Source of the DNA: Pseudomonadota bacterium | Lineage (GTDB): Bacteria; Bdellovibrionota_B; Oligoflexia; Silvanigrellales; Silvanigrellaceae | NCBI GenBank assembly: GCA_009926615.1 | Contig: RFOM01000030.1 | Coordinates: 1 to 44,455 of the forward strand | Reading direction: 5' to 3' | DNA: 44,455 bases | The notes under the pieces: generated by a model | Databases searched by the model: none | What the model saw: the letters and a program-made list of their open reading frames with translations, nothing else | Told to the model about the DNA's origin: nothing | Program-made: the position numbers and the translations under genes | Shown here: piece after piece, positions 8,964 to 17,635 of the stretch | How positions within the stretch are numbered: position 1 is the stretch's first letter | Layout of the letters: the number at the start of each line of letters is the position of its first letter

Positions 8964-10019
8964 ATGAACAAGCCCGCTTACCACATTTATTCGCACGCGG
9001 ATGCAGACGGCGGAATCGCGTCGGCTGTGTTTGTCAAATTTCTGAGAACTCTCGCGAATGATCCTGAGCTTCAGGTCTCTGTGCATCCGGTGAACCACGG
9101 CCCCGATCAGCAGGACTGGTCAAAAACCGACCTCAAACATCCGTGTGCGATACTGGATTTTTCGTTGCATCCGTCCCTGCTGACGGACAAATTTTTTTCG
9201 GACCGTCCGTCTGACAATTCAAAAATCCCTCAACTTCCCTGTTTCTGGATTGACCACCATCCGACGGGCGGGGGAATGCCGTTTTTGACACCCGACAACT
9301 GCAATAACTTTTTGCCGAATCTGACTTGTCTTTGGGATATCAGTGCGACGAGCACTCCCGGCCTGCTCCGAACTCATCACCGGCAACTCGGTATTCCGCA
9401 GTCGCTCATCGAAGAGTACGAAAGGCTCATAGATTTGGCGGAAATTATCGACGGTGCACAATTCGCAAACGCAAATTCAGCTCACGATTTTGCGAGCGAC
9501 GCGGTGAAACTGCAAACACTGTTCTCCGGAAATCATCCGGCGGTCGACAAAACCGAATTGTACCGCCGCCTCGTTCAACAACTTATTGTCTCGCCGAGCG
9601 TCGACGAGCTGATGCTTTCTGACCCTCTCTATCCGGCAATCATCGAATTCGAGAAACTGATCGTCCAAAAGCAAAGCCGCCTGTATCAGGACAAAACTGT
9701 CATCGAAAAAAACATTTCTGTGAGTAATTTTTTTGATTGGACGATGGCGGAGTCGTTTCCCGGAATGGGCAGATTCATACCTTATCTGCTGTTTCCGGAA
9801 ATTCAGTACGCGATTCACGTTCAGCCTCCCAGAAACGGGGTGGCCTCGGTTTCATGCGGAATCAATCCTTGGAACAAGCCCGACAATGCCGAGAAGCATC
9901 TCGGCAACTATTTTGCAACTCACTTCGGCGGCGGCGGTCATGCTTTTGTTGCCGGCGGCAGGATAACCTCACGAGAAATCCATAAAATCGGTGAACTTGT
10001 AAAATTTCTCAAAAATTGA
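8964..10019 (+). CDS. DHH/DHHA1 family phosphoesterase
   Basis: This 351-aa protein has the DHH-type Mn-dependent phosphoesterase pattern: motif I HADADGG (residues ~11-17), a later LDFS, the signature DHH (in WIDHHP, about residue 97-102), and a C-terminal DHHA1 domain ending in THFGGGGHAFVAGG. Relatives include NrnA-type nanoRNases, c-di-AMP phosphodiesterases and RecJ; the short length without extra domains argues against RecJ. The substrate cannot be decided from sequence. The ATG at 8964 is preceded by GGGAG. It lies 28 bp after the M50-like gene and 67 bp before the beta-oxidation genes, all on the same strand. The protein has no signal peptide and is presumably cytoplasmic. Confidence 0.88.
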   Translation: MNKPAYHIYSHADADGGIASAVFVKFLRTLANDPELQVSVHPVNHGPDQQDWSKTDLKHPCAILDFSLHPSLLTDKFFSDRPSDNSKIPQLPCFWIDHHPTGGGMPFLTPDNCNNFLPNLTCLWDISATSTPGLLRTHHRQLGIPQSLIEEYERLIDLAEIIDGAQFANANSAHDFASDAVKLQTLFSGNHPAVDKTELYRRLVQQLIVSPSVDELMLSDPLYPAIIEFEKLIVQKQSRLYQDKTVIEKNISVSNFFDWTMAESFPGMGRFIPYLLFPEIQYAIHVQPPRNGVASVSCGINPWNKPDNAEKHLGNYFATHFGGGGHAFVAGGRITSREIHKIGELVKFLKN

Positions 10020-10086
10020 ACGTGTTGTTACCTTGAGTGACAGCCGATAAGCTTGCGGGGTCCACCTGATCAATTGTGAGGACTCC

Positions 10087-12459
10087 ATGGAACAGACATT
10101 TCTTTTCAAAAAAGTTGCTGTGCTCGGCGCCGGCGTCATGGGCGCGCAAATAGCCGCACATCTGGCCAACGCAAATGTAGAGGTCGTGCTTTTCGATTTG
10201 CCCGCAAAAGACGGAGACAAAAACGGGACAGTCAAAAAGGCACTGGCATCTTTGCAAAAACTCGAACCGACACCCTTTTCCGTCAAAGGAAAAGTAAATG
10301 ACATTGAAGCCGCAAATTATGAAACGGACCTTTCCAAATTGACCGCCTGCAGTCTGATAATTGAGGCGATCTCCGAAAGGATGGACTGGAAAGCCGACCT
10401 TTATGCCAAAGTCTCTCCGCACATTTCGTCTGAGGCAATTTTTGCAACCAACACCTCAGGTCTCAGTCTGAAAGCCCTGAGCGAAAAGCTTCCGGCAGAT
10501 TTGAGGAACAGATTTTGCGGTGTCCACTTCTTCAATCCGCCGCGCTACATGTCACTTGTCGAAATTATTCCCGGTCCGGCAACCCACAGCACGGTGATGG
10601 ACAATCTTGAAGCTTTTCTGACGACCGTGCTTGGCAAAAGTGTGGTCCGCGCAAAAGACACGCCCAACTTCATCGCCAACCGTATCGGCGTGTTTTCGAT
10701 GCTGGCCACGTTGCATCATGCCGGAAAGTTCAACCTGGGTTTCGACGAAGTCGATGCTCTGACAGGACCCTCAATCGGCCGCGCAAAAAGTGCGACATAC
10801 AGAACAGCCGACGTTGTAGGCCTCGACACTTTCGGTCATGTGGTGAAGACCATGTCCGACACTTTGCCCGATGATCCTTGGAGTAGGATTTTTGTTCTTC
10901 CCGACTGGATGAAAGCGCTGATTGAAAAAGGCGCACACGGCCAAAAAACAGGTGCGGGAGTTTATAAAAAAGCGGGCAAAGAGATTTTGGTTTTTGACGC
11001 AGCCAAAGGCGAGTACCGGCCGTCTGCAGGAACAGTTGCTGCAGAAGTTGAAAGCATACTGAAGCTGAAAAATCCTTCCGAAAAGATGCAGAAACTGCGG
11101 GAATGCAATCATCCGCAGGCGCAATTCCTCTGGGCCGTATTCAGGGATTTATTCCATTACTGTGCCGTGCAGGCCGAAAGTATATGTCACAATCTTCGTG
11201 ATCTCGACTTTGCCGTCCGCTGGGGTTTCGGATGGAGCGCGGGACCATTTGAAACGTGGCAAGCTGCAGGCTGGCAACAGATTGCCAAATGGATTCAGGA
11301 CGACATTGCCGCGGGCAAAACTCTCGCCGCAGCCCGGTTGCCCGACTGGGCCACAGACGGCAAGCGTACCTCCGTGCACAGTCAGGAAGGCTCGTTCTCG
11401 CCTGCGCAGAACAAAATTGTTCCGCGTCCGCAAAGTGCTCTTTATTCGCGACAGCTTTATCCTGAACTGCTCCTCGGCGAAACTCCCGTTTACGGCAAAA
11501 CGCTCTGGGAAAATGAAGGTGTCCGCCTTTGGACAACCGGTGACGGAATTGGAATTCTGTCTTTCAAGAGCAAGATGCACGCAATCGGACAGGAAGTCCT
11601 CGACGGTGTGATCAAAGCGGTCGGCTACGCTGAAAATCATCTGAAAGGTCTTGTTGTCTGGCAAACGGAACCGCCGTTCAGTGCGGGTGCCAACCTTGCT
11701 CAGGTGAGCGGTTTGCTTGCCGCAAAAAATTATTCGGCAGCCGAAGCAATGGTAAAGACCTTTCAGGATGCCTCGCAGTCAATAAAGTATTCCATGGTTC
11801 CCACGGTCGCAGCCGTCAGCGGACTTGCCTTGGGCGGCGGATGTGAGTTCGTCATGCATTCATCACGTGCAGTCGTCGCACTCGAAACATACATGGGCCT
11901 TGTTGAGGCCGGAGTCGGACTCATCCCTGCCGGCGGAGGCTGCAAAGAGCTTGCCATTCGTGCTGCTCAGTCTGCGCGCGGAGGAAACATATTCCATTTT
12001 GTAAAAATGGCATTTGAAACAATCGCAATGGCACAGGTCTCGCGCAGCGGAGAACATGCGCGCGAACTGGGCCTGCTCCGTCCGTCGGACATGGTCGTTT
12101 TCAATCCCAACGAACTTCTTCATATCGCAAAGCAGCAGGCAATCTCGATGTCTGAATCCGGCTATCGTCCGCCGCTCAGGCCCAAAGATATTCAGGTCAC
12201 GGGCAAAGGAGGCATTGCCACACTGAAGATGATTATTGTCAACATGCTTGAAGGCAAGTTCATCAGCGAACACGATGCGGCAATTGCAGAGCGCACGGCT
12301 ACGGTTCTTTGCGGCGGGCACGTCGAAGGAGGAACAACTGTTCATGAGGAGTGGCTGCTTGAACTCGAACGAAGCCTGTTTGTCGAACTGCTGAAAACTG
12401 AAAAAACGCAGGCCCGCATTGATTACATGCTGAAAAACGGCAAGCCGCTTCGCAATTAA
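10087..12459 (+). CDS. fadB: 3-hydroxyacyl-CoA dehydrogenase / enoyl-CoA hydratase fusion
   Basis: A 790-aa bifunctional beta-oxidation enzyme. The N-terminal half is the NAD-dependent hydroxyacyl-CoA dehydrogenase: G14-A-G16-V-M-G19 binds NAD and H147 lies in HFFNPP, the catalytic His/Asn motif. The C-terminal half is a crotonase domain with E587 (GGGCE) and E607 (GLVEAGVG), spaced 20 residues as in active hydratases. The order dehydrogenase-then-hydratase is the FadN/YusL arrangement, the reverse of E. coli FadB; I use fadB in the broad sense. The ATG at 10087 follows TGAGGA. fadA starts 30 bp downstream, forming the usual two-gene unit that shortens fatty acyl-CoAs. No acyl-CoA dehydrogenase gene is in the window. 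Confidence 0.93.
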   Translation: MEQTFLFKKVAVLGAGVMGAQIAAHLANANVEVVLFDLPAKDGDKNGTVKKALASLQKLEPTPFSVKGKVNDIEAANYETDLSKLTACSLIIEAISERMDWKADLYAKVSPHISSEAIFATNTSGLSLKALSEKLPADLRNRFCGVHFFNPPRYMSLVEIIPGPATHSTVMDNLEAFLTTVLGKSVVRAKDTPNFIANRIGVFSMLATLHHAGKFNLGFDEVDALTGPSIGRAKSATYRTADVVGLDTFGHVVKTMSDTLPDDPWSRIFVLPDWMKALIEKGAHGQKTGAGVYKKAGKEILVFDAAKGEYRPSAGTVAAEVESILKLKNPSEKMQKLRECNHPQAQFLWAVFRDLFHYCAVQAESICHNLRDLDFAVRWGFGWSAGPFETWQAAGWQQIAKWIQDDIAAGKTLAAARLPDWATDGKRTSVHSQEGSFSPAQNKIVPRPQSALYSRQLYPELLLGETPVYGKTLWENEGVRLWTTGDGIGILSFKSKMHAIGQEVLDGVIKAVGYAENHLKGLVVWQTEPPFSAGANLAQVSGLLAAKNYSAAEAMVKTFQDASQSIKYSMVPTVAAVSGLALGGGCEFVMHSSRAVVALETYMGLVEAGVGLIPAGGGCKELAIRAAQSARGGNIFHFVKMAFETIAMAQVSRSGEHARELGLLRPSDMVVFNPNELLHIAKQQAISMSESGYRPPLRPKDIQVTGKGGIATLKMIIVNMLEGKFISEHDAAIAERTATVLCGGHVEGGTTVHEEWLLELERSLFVELLKTEKTQARIDYMLKNGKPLRN

Positions 12460-12489
12460 ACGTTGTAGTTCAGGAAGGAAGACTCAATC

Positions 12490-13689
12490 ATGACTCTGAA
12501 AACAAAAGATGTTTATATCGTTTCGGCACTGCGCACTCCCGTCGGCAAAGCTCCGCGCGGCGCGCTGCGAAACACCAGACCCGATGATTTGCTCGCGCTT
12601 GTACTCAAGTCTGTTGTCAATTCGGTTCCCAATCTTGATGCCAACGAAATCGGCGACGTGATTGTCGGCTGTGCAATGCCCGAAGCTGAACAGGGGATGA
12701 ATATTGCGCGAATTTCCGTGCTTCTTGCGGGACTTCCGCACTCGCTCCCCGGAATCACAGTCAACCGGTTCTGTTCTTCGGGACTTCAGGCAATTTCATA
12801 CGCTGCTGACAAAATCCGTTTGGGTGAAGCAGACGTCATGATTGCAGCCGGAACGGAAAGTATGAGCCTGATTCCGATGATGGGCCATAAAGTTGTTATG
12901 AATCCTAAAGTGTTCGAATCCAACGAGAATCTTGGAATTGCATTCGGCATGGGAATCACCGCCGAAAAAGTAGCCTCGCGCTGGAATGTTTCGCGGGATG
13001 CTCAGGACGCATTCGCACTGGAAAGCCACCGGCGGGCGGCAGCTGCATGGCAGGCCGGCGAATTCAATTCAGAGATTGTTCCGGTTGAAGTTGAAGAAAG
13101 CGTACTGAATCCGGAGAGCATGACAATCAAGACCACAAAAACAAATTTCCTTCGCGACGAAGGGCCCCGTGCCGACTCGACTCTTGAGGCACTCGCCAAA
13201 CTCAAACCTGTCTTTTCGGCACAGGGAAGCGTGACGGCGGGAAACAGTTCGCAAATGTCCGACGGAGCGGCTGCGGTTCTGCTGATGAGCGAAGATGCCC
13301 TTAAGCGCTACAACGCCCGTCCGATGGCCCGATTTGTCTCTTACGCAATTGCCGGCGTTCCGCCCGACATTATGGGAATCGGCCCGAAAGAGGCTATTCC
13401 CCGCGCACTCAAAATGGCCGGTCTCAATCAGAATCAACTGGACTGGATTGAACTCAACGAGGCGTTTGCGGCTCAAAGCTTGGCTGTGATGAACGACCTG
13501 AAACTCGACCCGTCAAAAGTCAACCCGCTCGGCGGTGCAATTGCACTCGGACACCCTCTGGGGGCAACGGGCGCAATCCGTATGGCCACTCTTGCACACG
13601 GACTTCAGCGGAGAAAACTGAAATACGGGATGATCACCATGTGCGTCGGTACCGGTATGGGTGCTGCGGGCATCTTCGAATCCCTCTGA
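12490..13689 (+). CDS. fadA: Acetyl-CoA acyltransferase (3-ketoacyl-CoA thiolase)
   Basis: Performs the thiolytic last step of beta-oxidation, releasing acetyl-CoA. The acyl-accepting cysteine is C95 in NRFCSSG, the catalytic His is H355 in ALGHPLGATG, and the second catalytic cysteine is C385 in MCVGTGMG. All three are intact and the 399-aa length is normal for a biosynthetic or degradative thiolase; the partner gene argues for the degradative role. The ATG at 12490 follows GGAAGGA. The gene is followed by a hairpin with eight T residues that should end the fadBA transcript. Confidence 0.96.
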   Translation: MTLKTKDVYIVSALRTPVGKAPRGALRNTRPDDLLALVLKSVVNSVPNLDANEIGDVIVGCAMPEAEQGMNIARISVLLAGLPHSLPGITVNRFCSSGLQAISYAADKIRLGEADVMIAAGTESMSLIPMMGHKVVMNPKVFESNENLGIAFGMGITAEKVASRWNVSRDAQDAFALESHRRAAAAWQAGEFNSEIVPVEVEESVLNPESMTIKTTKTNFLRDEGPRADSTLEALAKLKPVFSAQGSVTAGNSSQMSDGAAAVLLMSEDALKRYNARPMARFVSYAIAGVPPDIMGIGPKEAIPRALKMAGLNQNQLDWIELNEAFAAQSLAVMNDLKLDPSKVNPLGGAIALGHPLGATGAIRMATLAHGLQRRKLKYGMITMCVGTGMGAAGIFESL

Positions 13690-13722
13690 TTCTTGCAATA
13701 CGAGCAGGCAATCAAAAAGGAC

Positions 13723-13750
13723 TTGGCAACTTAAAATCGCGTCTTATATT
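13723..13750 (+). promoter_or_regulatory. Candidate sigma-70 promoter for degP
   Basis: TTGGCA (13723-13728), a 16-bp spacer and TATATT (13745-13750) precede degP. Transcription would begin at about 13757, inside the 5' arm of the adjacent terminator hairpin, so the degP transcript would not form the full stem. Confidence 0.4.
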
Positions 13751-13752
13751 CT

Positions 13753-13800
13753 AAACCGGAACTTGATCCATTAATCTGGACCATTGCTCCGGTTTTTTTT
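13753..13800 (+). terminator. Intrinsic terminator after fadA
   Basis: An 8-bp perfect stem AAACCGGA/TCCGGTTT (13753-13760 with 13788-13795) with a 27-nt loop is followed by a run of T residues up to 13800. The long loop makes it weaker than the dnaK terminator. Confidence 0.65.
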
Positions 13801-13817
13801 ACGAAGATGGAGAAACC

Positions 13818-15437
13818 ATGAAACGGGTCGGCAGAATTATATCCAAACTGAACAATTCGATTTTGAGCGGTACAAAGCGCTTTGCGACTGCCATGCTTGT
13901 TATCTCGGCGATGTTCGGAATAGTTTCGGGAGGAGTTCTGCTCTTTGCTCCCGACAAACTCGAACACGTGCAGAACTCGCTGGTTGCCTTGGGTTCCAAA
14001 GGCTACAAACTTCCGGACATGGCAGCTATACCGCACAGTTCCGAGCAGGAAATCAGAACCCTCAAAACATTTTCAAAGGTTTTCGTTAATTTGGCAAAGC
14101 AAAGCCGTCCGGCACTCGTTTTCATCAAAACAACCCGTCAGGTTCAAAACAGAGGGCGCGGCGGATTTCCTTTTCCGGATGATTTTTTCTTTCCGTTTTT
14201 CCCGCCGGGTGGAGGTCCGCGCGATCGCGGATTCCAGCAGCAGCAGTCTGCCGGTTCGGGATTCATTGTTGATCTCAAAAACGGTTACGTCATGACAAAC
14301 AATCACGTCGTGCAGGAGTCGAATGAAATTACAGTTCAGACCTTTGACGACAGGAAATTCAAGGCAAAACTCATCGGCAGTGATGCCTCGGTCGACGTTG
14401 CAGTGCTCAAGCTCGAAAATTTTTCGGCAGGTTCATTGAGACAGCTCGGACTTGCAGATTCGGACGGAGTTGAAGTGGGTGACTGGGTTGTTGCTTTGGG
14501 TGCACCGTTTTCATTGCCGCAAACCCTGACAGTCGGCGTTGTAAGTGCGCTCGGGCGAGGCGGACTCGGAGTTTTGGGCGGCGCTGCGCTCGAAGATTTC
14601 ATTCAAACCGATGCAGCCATCAACCCCGGGAATTCGGGCGGACCGCTCGTCAATCTGGACGGAAAAGTGATTGGCATAAATACGGCAATCAGTTCGCCCA
14701 CAGGCAGTTCAGCCGGCATCGGCTTTGCGGTTCCTGCAAACATGGCACGGCTTGCGGCCGAAATGCTGATCAACGACGGGCGTGTGATTCGCGGGTTTCT
14801 TGGTATCGAAGGACGGGATTTCAACGAACTGAGTCCGGATCTGCTGCGCGAACTTCGGCTGTCGGAAGACAGTCAGGGGACTATGATTGTCGGAATCGTA
14901 AAAGGCAGTCCCGCAGAACGGGCCGAACTCAAACCCTATGACGTGATTCAGACTTTGAACGGAAATCCTGTCACCAGCTATTCGCAGTTCCGCACCCGTC
15001 TTGCATTCACCAAACCGGGCACTGAAGTCCGCCTCGGAATTTTGCGTGACGGTAAGCCGCTGGATGTCAAAGTCAAAATCAGTCAGTTCAGTCCGGAGTC
15101 AGCTCAACGCAATTCAGACGACGACGACAGTGATGCGCAACCGGGGATTGCGAGTGATTTTGGTCTGTCTCTGAAATCTTTGAGTTCGGAAATGCGCAAA
15201 CAACTGGGTATCAAAACAACTCAGGGCGTTTTGGTTGCCGGAGTAGCCGATGACAGCTACGCCTCGTTCGCAGGCCTGCGCAGAGGAGATGTAATCACCG
15301 AAATCAACAGAAAGCAGGTCAAATCAATAAAAGACGTTGAAACCGCGCTCAAGAATGCCAAAGACAAACCCCGCGATCTGCTCTTTTTGATCGAGCGCAA
15401 CGGCCGAAGCCAGCTGATCGTATTGAGACAGCGATAA
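13818..15437 (+). CDS. degP: DegP/HtrA-type periplasmic serine protease
   Basis: This 539-aa envelope quality-control protease has an N-terminal hydrophobic segment (about residues 25-50) that acts as a signal or anchor. The trypsin-like domain has the complete triad H163 (NNHVV), D193 (VDVAVLKL) and S273 (GNSGGP). Two PDZ domains follow (about 300-405 and 445-535), joined by a Ser/Asp-rich linker. A Phe/Pro/Gly-rich loop (FPDDFFFPFFPPGGG) before the protease core corresponds to the LA-loop region of DegP/DegQ. The ATG at 13818 follows GGAG. Two PDZ domains fit DegP/DegQ rather than DegS. The gene is preceded by its own promoter candidate and followed by a 23-bp gap. Confidence 0.93.
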   Translation: MKRVGRIISKLNNSILSGTKRFATAMLVISAMFGIVSGGVLLFAPDKLEHVQNSLVALGSKGYKLPDMAAIPHSSEQEIRTLKTFSKVFVNLAKQSRPALVFIKTTRQVQNRGRGGFPFPDDFFFPFFPPGGGPRDRGFQQQQSAGSGFIVDLKNGYVMTNNHVVQESNEITVQTFDDRKFKAKLIGSDASVDVAVLKLENFSAGSLRQLGLADSDGVEVGDWVVALGAPFSLPQTLTVGVVSALGRGGLGVLGGAALEDFIQTDAAINPGNSGGPLVNLDGKVIGINTAISSPTGSSAGIGFAVPANMARLAAEMLINDGRVIRGFLGIEGRDFNELSPDLLRELRLSEDSQGTMIVGIVKGSPAERAELKPYDVIQTLNGNPVTSYSQFRTRLAFTKPGTEVRLGILRDGKPLDVKVKISQFSPESAQRNSDDDDSDAQPGIASDFGLSLKSLSSEMRKQLGIKTTQGVLVAGVADDSYASFAGLRRGDVITEINRKQVKSIKDVETALKNAKDKPRDLLFLIERNGRSQLIVLRQR

Positions 15438-15460
15438 ACCGTTTGACGAGGTTCGCCTGA

Positions 15461-16504
15461 ATGACGAGTTCAACGCAATCGAAACGGTCTCAGGCATCGG
15501 TTCAGGTGATTGGAATTCACGTCGGCGGCTTCTCTTCACCAAAGTCTGCTCTCGTCCGTGCCCGCTGTGTTGTCGGTGAAATACGTACCGGCATCAGCGA
15601 CCCGAATTTGCATTCATTCCTTTGCACGCGACTTCAGGAAAGTTTGGAGGACGTCCGACAAGCCGCTGCGGGTGCGCATTTTGAAGCTGACTCCGATATT
15701 CAGGTCAACTCCCCTCTCTTCTGGGAAGCGTATTCCAGCGAACTGGGTCCGACTGCATCTGCAGATGCCGACACGCAGCTCATCGAAACAATAAAAGACT
15801 TCGGCGGCGGGCAAATTTTTTGTCTGGATGCGCCGATTACTTTTCCGTCGTGTACGACCTGCCCGCGCGTTTGTCATGGAGTGAACGAATGCCCTGAACC
15901 GCCGGTCAAAGAGATGCTGAAGCTCTGGCATGAAGAACGGGAATCCGAGATACGGCGGCCGCGTATGCCGCCCCCGCACACCGAAAGATATTTTGAGGCC
16001 TACGCCCGAAGCCGCTACGAACATCCAAGTACGTTCGGCAACTCCGATTTGGAAAGCGTGCTTTCAAGCAATAAAGCGCCCGTTTCGGCCCGCGCGCATC
16101 ATCTGGCCCGCAGAATCAAGGCAGCGTTCCCTCTTGCGATTGTTGTTGAAACACATCCATGGCTTGCAGCTGCGGGATGGTCGCTGCACTCCGGCTATCG
16201 GCTGAATCACCTTGCAGAACTCAAACAACCCGACTCCGGCAAGGTTGTACGCGCAGGACTGCTCAGGAAACTGGAGCTTTCACGCACGGCAATGAGGTCG
16301 GCAAATTTTATCGACGATCTTTTTCTTGAACTCTCGGACAACGTCGGGATATTTGCTGCAGCGATGGCAGCCTTGAGCGGGTGGGGACTCGTCAATGGCC
16401 TGTGCGATATCCAGCGTTCGTTCGTTCAGCAGGGACTCACAGATCCGCTGCAGGGATGGGCGCTTGTCCCCCGAGAGTTGGCAACTTATGGTTGGGGTCA
16501 CTGA
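15461..16504 (+). CDS. DUF429-like protein with Cys/His cluster
   Basis: This 347-aa protein starts with a short beta strand and glycine turn (IGIHVGGFSSPKSALV) and has CLDAPITFPS near residue 122, both typical of the DUF429 group, whose fold is RNase H-like and whose function is unknown. Directly after lies a metal-site candidate C131-x2-C134-x3-C138-H139-x4-C144. Residues near 195-250 (HHLARRIKAAFPLAIVVETHPW) fit the conserved second half. Family assignment is from memory of these motifs and moderate. The ATG at 15461 has GAGG 9 bp upstream. The stop overlaps the next gene by 17 bp, so the two are probably co-translated. Confidence 0.65.
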   Translation: MTSSTQSKRSQASVQVIGIHVGGFSSPKSALVRARCVVGEIRTGISDPNLHSFLCTRLQESLEDVRQAAAGAHFEADSDIQVNSPLFWEAYSSELGPTASADADTQLIETIKDFGGGQIFCLDAPITFPSCTTCPRVCHGVNECPEPPVKEMLKLWHEERESEIRRPRMPPPHTERYFEAYARSRYEHPSTFGNSDLESVLSSNKAPVSARAHHLARRIKAAFPLAIVVETHPWLAAAGWSLHSGYRLNHLAELKQPDSGKVVRAGLLRKLELSRTAMRSANFIDDLFLELSDNVGIFAAAMAALSGWGLVNGLCDIQRSFVQQGLTDPLQGWALVPRELATYGWGH

Positions 16505-16883
16505 AATAAAAGTTTTAAGCGGGTGGATTCTGCCGGACGCATCATGGCAGCCGGCGGAGGAGTGGTGGCACGTCTCTGCGCTTTATGACTTACTTGAAAA
16601 GAAGCCGGAATACTTCACCGATGCACTCAAGGACGCATTATCCGGAGGCGACGAGGCACGCATCCGTCGCAGCGCATCCGAGGCGGGATTCATTAAAATT
16701 TCAAGACAGCAGTTCGACCTGCTGAACATTTCAAATGCCCAGTTGCGTACACTTCAAAAACTTGTCGAGTACATCGATCCGGAGGACGAATTCACCGTCC
16801 TGCTTGAACATGGAATGAGACAAAAAGTTATTTCCGTCGGACGTTTGCTAAAACTGAAGTCCGGACTCCCTATTACAGCCTGA
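16488..16883 (+). CDS. Hypothetical protein (131 aa)
   Basis: I do not recognise a family. The sequence is soluble-looking with an aromatic N-terminal part (GWILPDASWQPAEEWWHVSALYDLL) and a mainly helical remainder ending KLKSGLPITA. The frame opens at 16395, but the ATG at 16488 is preferred: it overlaps the end of the DUF429-like gene by 17 bp, which is the local gene style, and the residues before it do not look like protein. An intrinsic terminator begins within its last codons. Position suggests a function tied to the DUF429-like protein (inference). Confidence 0.65.
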   Translation: MVGVTEIKVLSGWILPDASWQPAEEWWHVSALYDLLEKKPEYFTDALKDALSGGDEARIRRSASEAGFIKISRQQFDLLNISNAQLRTLQKLVEYIDPEDEFTVLLEHGMRQKVISVGRLLKLKSGLPITA

Positions 16884-16898
16884 AAAGGCTGACTTTTT
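16876..16898 (+). terminator. Intrinsic terminator after the DUF429 pair
   Basis: A CAGCCT/AGGCTG stem (16876-16881 with 16886-16891) and GAAA tetraloop are followed by ACTTTTT. The stem overlaps the stop codon of the 131-aa gene. It lies between two convergent genes and has no T run on the secG side. Confidence 0.75.
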
Positions 16899-17433
16899 AA
16901 GGAGTCGCAGAAGCAGGCGGAGCGGCGGGAGCTGCCGAAGGTGCGGCGGGGACTGCAGCCGGTGCCGCAGGGGCTGCGGCTGCGGGAGCAGCAGGCTGGG
17001 TGGCGGCTGCGGGAGCAGCAGGCTGGGTGGCGGCTGCCGGTGCCGCGGGAACTGCCGGTGCCGCGCCGCCTGTGGCGAGCGGAGCAGGAGTTGCAGAACT
17101 CGCAGCGGGTGATGCGGGTGCGGCAGGCGAAGCAACTGCTGCAGGGGTTGGAGTTGCTGTCAGAGCTGAATCAAGTTCTCTTGTAACCCCAAATTTTTCG
17201 TGGGTTTTAACCCAAGCCAAGGCTGTCGAAAGAAAGAAAAATGAAGCCCCGAAGATCCACGTCGCGCGGACAATCAGCGTCACTCCGCCGGAAGCTCCGA
17301 AGAATCCGGCAGAATTTCCCCCGCCGAATGCCGAACCAATACCGCCCTCGTTGCCGTGCTGAAGAGCAATAATAAGAACAATAAGCACAAGGCTGACAAA
17401 GATCAGCAGACCTGTAAGAAGCCCAACGAGCAT
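16897..17433 (-). CDS. secG: Preprotein translocase subunit SecG with long Ala/Pro tail
   Basis: SecG assists SecYEG in protein export. The two expected membrane helices are at about residues 3-25 (MLVGLLTGLLIFVSLVLIVL) and 53-75 (IFGASFFFLSTALAWV), joined by a Gly-rich loop with GGIGSAFGGGN. The core ends near residue 90; the remaining ~85 residues are almost only Ala, Pro, Ser and Thr, with AAATQPAAP repeated. Many SecG proteins have a short tail of this kind, and this one is long. An in-frame start lies upstream at 17490, but ATG 17433 begins exactly at the first helix and has a G-rich stretch before it. The gene is divergent from the RNA helicase. Confidence 0.9.
   Translation of the reverse strand: MLVGLLTGLLIFVSLVLIVLIIALQHGNEGGIGSAFGGGNSAGFFGASGGVTLIVRATWIFGASFFFLSTALAWVKTHEKFGVTRELDSALTATPTPAAVASPAAPASPAASSATPAPLATGGAAPAVPAAPAAATQPAAPAAATQPAAPAAAAPAAPAAVPAAPSAAPAAPPASATP
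16976..17029 (-). repeat. 27-bp perfect tandem duplication in the secG tail
   Basis: Positions 16976-17002 and 17003-17029 are identical, encoding the repeated Ala/Pro/Gln/Thr segment of the SecG tail. The repeat is a likely site for length variation between strains. Confidence 0.85.
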
Positions 17434-17635
17434 AGGACCTATCCCCCGAGTATCAGGACACTCAATTCCGAACTTCGAGCTATTGCACAAAGCTCCATCC
17501 GACTCAAGTTTACAAAAGCGGCTTATCCCCCTCCCGCGATGAAAATCCCTTTACCTTTGTGGGATTTCGCCTTATGCCTTTGTGTCGTGAAAAAACCACA
17601 GGTCCGCCTGTCGACCCACAAGTGAGATAATCATA

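Noticed and set aside
11149..11664. A 171-codon minus-strand frame inside fadB-like
   Set aside because: It is antisense to an intact enzyme and its translation resembles no protein.
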